Shown: positions 37,955 through 41,720 of the stretch, in pieces
Layout of the letters: every line of letters begins with the position of its first letter
Numbering within the stretch: the stretch's first letter is position 1
NCBI GenBank assembly: GCA_017397695.1
Contig: JAFQIF010000002.1
Coordinates: 1-41,720 of the forward strand
DNA length: 41,720 nucleotides
Origin: Clostridia bacterium
GTDB lineage: Bacteria; Bacillota_A; Clostridia; Christensenellales; Aristaeellaceae
Reading direction: 5' to 3'
Program-made: the position numbers and the translations under genes
Notes under the pieces: generated by a model
What the model was told of the DNA's origin: nothing
What the model saw: the letters and a program-made list of their open reading frames with translations, nothing else
Database searches by the model: none

Positions 37955-39160
37955 TCAGGCAGACTTCTGTGCCAGCACCTTGACCGCTTCGGGCAGGATC
38001 AGCTTGCCGTCCACGCGTTCGGACGCGAGGAAGCCCACCTGACCGGTAGCGGCATACAGCTCGTTCAGGCGCTTGAAGGAGCGACCCTCGCGATCAGCCA
38101 CCCAATAGTAGCCCAGATCACCGAACAGGATGCTCTTAGCACCGGCCTCGATGGTGGGCATATAGGCAGAGGTGTACACCGGGCGACCCAGCAGCATATC
38201 GGGTGCACCGACGGTAATGCTGGGCTGCCACAGGTAGTCGCCACTACCGCTCTTGAGCTTGCGCAGTGCCTTGACCGTGGAATCGTTGACCACAAAGGAC
38301 GCACGCTTACGGTACGGCGCACGCAGGGAGTAGAACAGATCGAAGATCTCGTCCATCGTAATGGCGGTCGCGCTGGCTGCGGTCACGCCGGTCTGCGCAC
38401 CGCCGGTGGCAGCGAGAATACCCAGCGGCTTGCCGGTGCCGTCACCCGTGAAGAAGGCTTCCTCCTCGGCAGCGCCGATGCGGCGGGCAAATTCGCGGGC
38501 GATGTAGGAAGGCATGTCGAACACGGAGTCGTTCAGCAGTTCCTCACTGATCTTGATCATGGTCGCCAGCTTGTGAGCACCGATAGACACCTGACCGAAG
38601 GTGTCATCGCTCTCGGGATAAGCGGCTTCCTCATCGATCCAGCTGGCAGTGCCCTTGGAAGCGACCACGGGAATCTTGCGGTCGCCGGACTCCGTGGAGA
38701 TCACGTGTGCCAGCTTGCGGAAGATGTTCTCCTCCTGCAGCGTGTCAATCAGGGTGCGCTCATACTCGTCCGGGACGAGATAGCCGCCCTCGGAGTCCGC
38801 ACCGATGCGCAGAGAGTTGTACACCTCATGGGGCACACTCTTAGAGCGCATGTTCTGCCAGAACGCCTTCTTGTAGCTGGCAGAGGCGCGGCCAGTCTTT
38901 TCCTCACCGGGAATGGGATTGTCGGGACGGTTTACGATGGGACTGGAAGTCGGGCGGTTCATCTCGTTTTCGATGGCCTCCTGACGCTCCAGTCGGTCGA
39001 TTTCCTTCTTCATACGGTCAACGTCATCGACCATGCGGTCATAAACAGCCGCATCCTCGGCAGTCATGGTGCCGTCGTTGCCGATGTGGGAGTCGCGGTA
39101 CTTCTTGGCGGCGTCCCACAGGGAAGCACGCTTTTCGCGCATCGTGAGAATCTGATTCAT
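37955..39160 (-). CDS. HK97-type major capsid protein
   Basis: 401 residues from ATG 39160 (GGAGGTATTCCGT upstream). Residues ~1-100 are a charged coiled-coil delta domain that acts as scaffold (AAVYDRMVDDVDRMKKEIDRLER). The mature fold follows with GGYLVPDEYERTLIDTLQEEN, KISEELLNDSVFDMPSYIA and FFTGDGTGKPLGIL. The upstream ClpP-like protease should remove the delta domain. Confidence 0.95.
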   Translation of the reverse strand: MNQILTMREKRASLWDAAKKYRDSHIGNDGTMTAEDAAVYDRMVDDVDRMKKEIDRLERQEAIENEMNRPTSSPIVNRPDNPIPGEEKTGRASASYKKAFWQNMRSKSVPHEVYNSLRIGADSEGGYLVPDEYERTLIDTLQEENIFRKLAHVISTESGDRKIPVVASKGTASWIDEEAAYPESDDTFGQVSIGAHKLATMIKISEELLNDSVFDMPSYIAREFARRIGAAEEEAFFTGDGTGKPLGILAATGGAQTGVTAASATAITMDEIFDLFYSLRAPYRKRASFVVNDSTVKALRKLKSGSGDYLWQPSITVGAPDMLLGRPVYTSAYMPTIEAGAKSILFGDLGYYWVADREGRSFKRLNELYAATGQVGFLASERVDGKLILPEAVKVLAQKSA

Positions 39161-39175
39161 ACGGAATACCTCCAA

Positions 39176-39907
39176 TCAAAATCTGAGATGTTCAAGTCGG
39201 GTGTCAGTGGTCAGCACCGTCACGCGGTTTTCAGTGACAACAGGGACAGGTTCAGGGACAACAGGCTCCACACAGGCCGGTTCCGGCACAGTTTTCTGCT
39301 TTCGATCCACAGAAAAAGGCTTGGTCTTTCGATCAAACCAAGCCTGAACACCAGCCTTTGCGGCTTCAAGAGAAACCTTATGGCCTGCGCTGTCGGTGGG
39401 CAGCTTGGCAGGCGTTTCAGTAATGCCGTCCACAAAGCCCTTTTCAAAGGCTTCATTGGAGTCCATCCAAGTGGTAGCGGTCATCATGTCTGCGGCATCA
39501 TTGCGGGATACGCGAATGCGGGTGCCGTACATATTGAGGATGCTCTCCTTGCAGGCGCGAAGGACTGCTTTCGCTTCATCCATATCGCGCTCATTGCCGT
39601 AGGCAACCGTGCTGGGGTCGTGGATCATAAACAGACTGCCGGGCGTCATTTCCAAACGATCAGCTGCCATCGCCACAACCGTCGCGGCAGAAGCAGCAGT
39701 GCCGGAGATGGTGATCTTCACGCTGCCCGGATAGGCACGGATATCATCGAACATCCGGGTGGCGGCATTGCAGGAGCCGCCATAGCTGTTCAAACGAATG
39801 TGGACATCGTCCACTGCGGCGTCGTTTTCGCCGTACAGCCAGTTATGCAGGCCGCTGGGAGTAATTTCATCTCCGAACCAGCTTTCATCATCGATGTAGC
39901 CGTTCAT
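39176..39907 (-). CDS. ClpP-like prohead (head maturation) protease
   Basis: 243 residues from ATG 39907 (GAGGGAG upstream); the longer TTG reading is less likely. A ClpP fold is visible: VHIRLNSYGGSCNAATRMFD, ISGTAASAATVVAMAADRLEM with the nucleophile Ser, MIHDPSTVAYGN with the His, and a later Asp. The C-terminal ~50 residues are a Pro/Val-rich linker. It processes capsid and scaffold during maturation, and lies between portal and capsid as usual. Confidence 0.94.
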   Translation of the reverse strand: MNGYIDDESWFGDEITPSGLHNWLYGENDAAVDDVHIRLNSYGGSCNAATRMFDDIRAYPGSVKITISGTAASAATVVAMAADRLEMTPGSLFMIHDPSTVAYGNERDMDEAKAVLRACKESILNMYGTRIRVSRNDAADMMTATTWMDSNEAFEKGFVDGITETPAKLPTDSAGHKVSLEAAKAGVQAWFDRKTKPFSVDRKQKTVPEPACVEPVVPEPVPVVTENRVTVLTTDTRLEHLRF

Positions 39908-39918
39908 GGTAATCTCCC

Positions 39919-41241
39919 TCAATGGGCATTCCTCCTTGTTCGCTTAATTGTCTTGGGCTTGGGTTCCTCGGGCGGTGGCTGTTCCTGCGTGGCATCCTCT
40001 GCAGCAGGTTCCTCTTCCAGCGTCGATACTGCGGACGCGACCATAGAAATGCCCGCAAGTCCGACGGGGATCAGGTTGCCGTTGCACAGGTAGGTGTTGC
40101 CACCCTCTTCGTCCGGGATGGGGTTCATATTCTCCAGCGCCCGGATATCGTTGGCGCTCATCCAGCCGTTCTGGCGAGCGATGGCGTAGCCTTCCATGCG
40201 AGATTTATAGTCGCCTCGCATTAACCCGTCGATATTGAACTGCACATAAAAGCGCCCCTTCTCATTTTCAGAGAACAGGGCGCGATTCATGGCCTGCTCG
40301 ATACGCACCAGCCAAGGCCGGATGGTATGCGTAGCAAAGTCGATGGACTGATGTTCGATATTGGCGAAGGTGCTGCGGCTAAGATCGCCAATCAGGTGCG
40401 GCGGCACACGATAGATTCTACAGATTTCCTCAACCTGAAATTTGCGGGTTTCAAGGAACTGCGCCTCGTTATTCGGCAGACTGATCGGCGTGAAGGACAT
40501 ATTCTCCTCGAGAATAGCTACCTTTGCACCGTTAGTCGAGCCGCCATAGGTCGCATTCCAGCTTTCCCGCAGCCGTTTCGGGTCGCGGATGGTGTTGGGA
40601 TGCGTCAGGATACCGCTGGGGCGTGCGCCGTTCTGGAAGAACTTCGATCCATATTCCTCTGCGGCGATCCCAAGGCCGATGGCGTTCTTCTCCAGCGCGA
40701 TGGGACTGTATCCCATGATGCCATCAAAGCCAAGACCGGGAATGTGCAGCACATCCTCGGGCTTCAGCTGCACAGCAGCGCCATCTGTGGTGGTGTAGGT
40801 GTACGTCAGCTTACCGCTGGAATCCCTGTCCACCTCCATGCGGTCGGGAAGCAGCGGATACAAGCCGAGGATGTTGGTCTTGCCGCTGCGAATAATCTGG
40901 CTGTAGGAGTTGCCCCACAGGAGCAGATGGCTGAGCATTGTCTCACGCCAAATGAAGCTGGACATTTCCGGGTTTGGCTCGTCATGAAGCAGCCGATACA
41001 GCGGATGCTCTGGCACTTTCTGACTGCCATGCTCCGTCGCTTCATATACGCCAACCGGCAGGCTGGCGATGGTTTCTGCAATTACACGCACACAGGCGTA
41101 TACTGTAGACACCTGAACGGCATTTTTCGGATTGACGGTCTTGCCCGAGGTGGACGAGCCGAAGTAGAAAGTCGGCGCTGCGGAAATGGCGTTACGGGGC
41201 TTGTCCCGGGCACGGAACAGGCCAAGAAAAGGATTTTTCAT
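39919..41241 (-). CDS. Portal protein (HK97 family)
   Basis: 440 residues. NAVQVSTVYACVRVIAETIASLP, WRETMLSHLLLWGNSYSQI, DVLHIPGLGFDGIMGYSP and ICRIYRVPPHLIGDL are hallmark segments of phage portals. The C-terminal ~50 residues are Pro/Glu-rich and probably disordered. It forms the dodecameric DNA gate at the capsid vertex. GGAGGTAGCCT precedes the ATG. Confidence 0.96.
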   Translation of the reverse strand: MKNPFLGLFRARDKPRNAISAAPTFYFGSSTSGKTVNPKNAVQVSTVYACVRVIAETIASLPVGVYEATEHGSQKVPEHPLYRLLHDEPNPEMSSFIWRETMLSHLLLWGNSYSQIIRSGKTNILGLYPLLPDRMEVDRDSSGKLTYTYTTTDGAAVQLKPEDVLHIPGLGFDGIMGYSPIALEKNAIGLGIAAEEYGSKFFQNGARPSGILTHPNTIRDPKRLRESWNATYGGSTNGAKVAILEENMSFTPISLPNNEAQFLETRKFQVEEICRIYRVPPHLIGDLSRSTFANIEHQSIDFATHTIRPWLVRIEQAMNRALFSENEKGRFYVQFNIDGLMRGDYKSRMEGYAIARQNGWMSANDIRALENMNPIPDEEGGNTYLCNGNLIPVGLAGISMVASAVSTLEEEPAAEDATQEQPPPEEPKPKTIKRTRRNAH

Positions 41242-41254
41242 AGGCTACCTCCAC

Positions 41255-41593
41255 TTAAAGACCACTACCGGTCTTATGGTTATGGCAGCTCGCACACAGC
41301 GCCTGCCAATTGTTTTCATCCCAAAAAAGTTTCTCATCCCCGCGATGCGGGATGACATGGTCAACTACCGTTGCCGGTGTGATTTTTCCATTCCGCATAC
41401 ACTCTGCGCACAGCGGGTTGCGCTGCAGGAAGCTGGCGCGGGCTTTTCGCCAGCGGCCATCATAGCCACGGTATTCAGCACCGCCGCGCCTGCGGTCAGC
41501 GGAAAACTCCATATGTTCTGAACAGTAAACACCCTTGTCGCAAAGATTCGGACATCCCGGATAGCGACAGGGACGTTTTGGTGCTTTGGGCAT
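41255..41593 (-). CDS. HNH endonuclease of the terminase region
   Basis: 112 residues from ATG 41593, preceded by AGGTG at 6 bases; an in-frame GTG at 41602 is possible. Cys pairs (CRYPGCPNLC, CAEC) and the HNH core VVDHVIPHRGDE...NNWQALCASCHNHKT are visible. Such HNH proteins work with the terminase in cos-type packaging. Its position between terminase large subunit and portal, rather than before the small subunit, is less common. Starts 10 bases after the terminase stop. Confidence 0.92.
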   Translation of the reverse strand: MPKAPKRPCRYPGCPNLCDKGVYCSEHMEFSADRRRGGAEYRGYDGRWRKARASFLQRNPLCAECMRNGKITPATVVDHVIPHRGDEKLFWDENNWQALCASCHNHKTGSGL

Positions 41594-41603
41594 TCTATTC
41601 ACC

Positions 41604-41720
41604 TCACCAGTCTAAGGTCAGCAGACCGCGCTCATCATACACGCTGCCGCCGTTCAGGTTGCGCTGGGCACGGTCGAGTGCCATGACCAATGCAACCACA
41701 CCGTCAATCTTTTCGGTGGA
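41604..41720 (-). CDS. Terminase large subunit, C-terminal end (5' end outside window)
   Basis: The 38 codons before the TGA at 41604 read STEKIDGVVALVMALDRA...YDERGLLTLDW. The KIDGVVALVMALDRA stretch is the conserved C-terminal end of the large terminase nuclease domain. The gene continues beyond the right edge. It powers and cuts during DNA packaging. Confidence 0.85.
   Translation of the reverse strand, partial: STEKIDGVVALVMALDRAQRNLNGGSVYDERGLLTLDW

Larger units (their letters stand above)
15581..41720. mobile_element. Siphovirus-type prophage inserted in spoVT (right end outside window)
   Basis: The left boundary is placed by homology: SpoVT sequence resumes at the GDPLEI codons (15583 downward), and recombinase/phage sequence lies above it. 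The phage part holds terminase (3' end), HNH, portal, protease, capsid, connector, tail, lysis and serine recombinase genes, nearly all on the minus strand. The two exceptions are the MNT and HEPN genes. No repressor or replication genes are in view; they should lie beyond the right edge together with the 5' part of spoVT. The recombinase is next to the lysis genes rather than at the immunity end. Confidence 0.92.

Noticed and set aside
1..41720. tRNA, rRNA, CRISPR array or insertion sequence
   Set aside because: None seen: no cloverleaf-like segments at the gene gaps, no regularly spaced direct repeats, and no transposase genes.

Overview
The window suggests a spore-forming member of the Clostridia (Bacillota). 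The left 15 kb carries the sigma-F operon (spoIIAA-spoIIAB-sigF), the ctsR-mcsA-mcsB-clpC stress operon, a class A penicillin-binding protein, mtnN-luxS, a fused ispDF, and a hup-rqcP-yabN block whose order matches the spoVT region of other Firmicutes. Genus cannot be read from the sequence.

Host region (1-15118). The 3' end of lysA runs rightwards and overlaps the end of sigF. The spoIIA operon, an FtsH-like protease, the CtsR regulon operon, and the block from yabN to mtnN are all on the minus strand. The PBP1A gene is the only other plus-strand host gene. Sigma-A type promoters are visible for ftsH, ctsR and yabN. The ctsR promoter carries a textbook CtsR tandem heptad operator, and clear intrinsic terminators follow clpC and mtnN.

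Prophage region (about 15580 to the right edge, still open at 41720). A siphovirus-type prophage is inserted inside spoVT. The large serine recombinase gene at its left end has no stop codon of its own. It reads in frame through the junction into the last ~154 codons of spoVT (the GAF-like sensor domain), so one 732-residue recombinase-SpoVT fusion is predicted. The missing spoVT 5' end (AbrB-like DNA-binding domain) should lie at the far end of the prophage, outside this window. Read from the right edge in transcription order, the prophage holds: terminase large subunit (3' end), HNH endonuclease, portal, ClpP-like head protease, HK97-type major capsid, head fiber, gp6-like connector, head-tail adaptor, two tail-completion genes and major tail protein. 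Next come three accessory genes (DUF4417, a Gly-rich protein, a 98-residue unknown), tail assembly chaperone with an overlapping-frame second product, an antisense MNT-HEPN toxin-antitoxin cassette, tape measure, distal tail protein, a huge tail endopeptidase/receptor-binding protein, a Trp-repeat protein, holin, endolysin, a 74-residue unknown, and the recombinase. No repressor, antirepressor or replication genes are in view.

Most interesting points: (i) the prophage splits a sporulation gene and builds a recombinase-SpoVT fusion, so precise excision would restore spoVT; (ii) a self-contained MNT-HEPN cassette, with its own promoter, inverted repeat and terminator, sits antisense inside the late tail operon, its stop codon meeting the tail chaperone stop in a shared TGATCA; (iii) the chaperone extension frame contains a terminator-like hairpin on one strand and the HEPN terminator on the other; (iv) an accessory gene island lies between the major tail and chaperone genes; (v) a strong hairpin covers the spoIIAA ribosome binding site.
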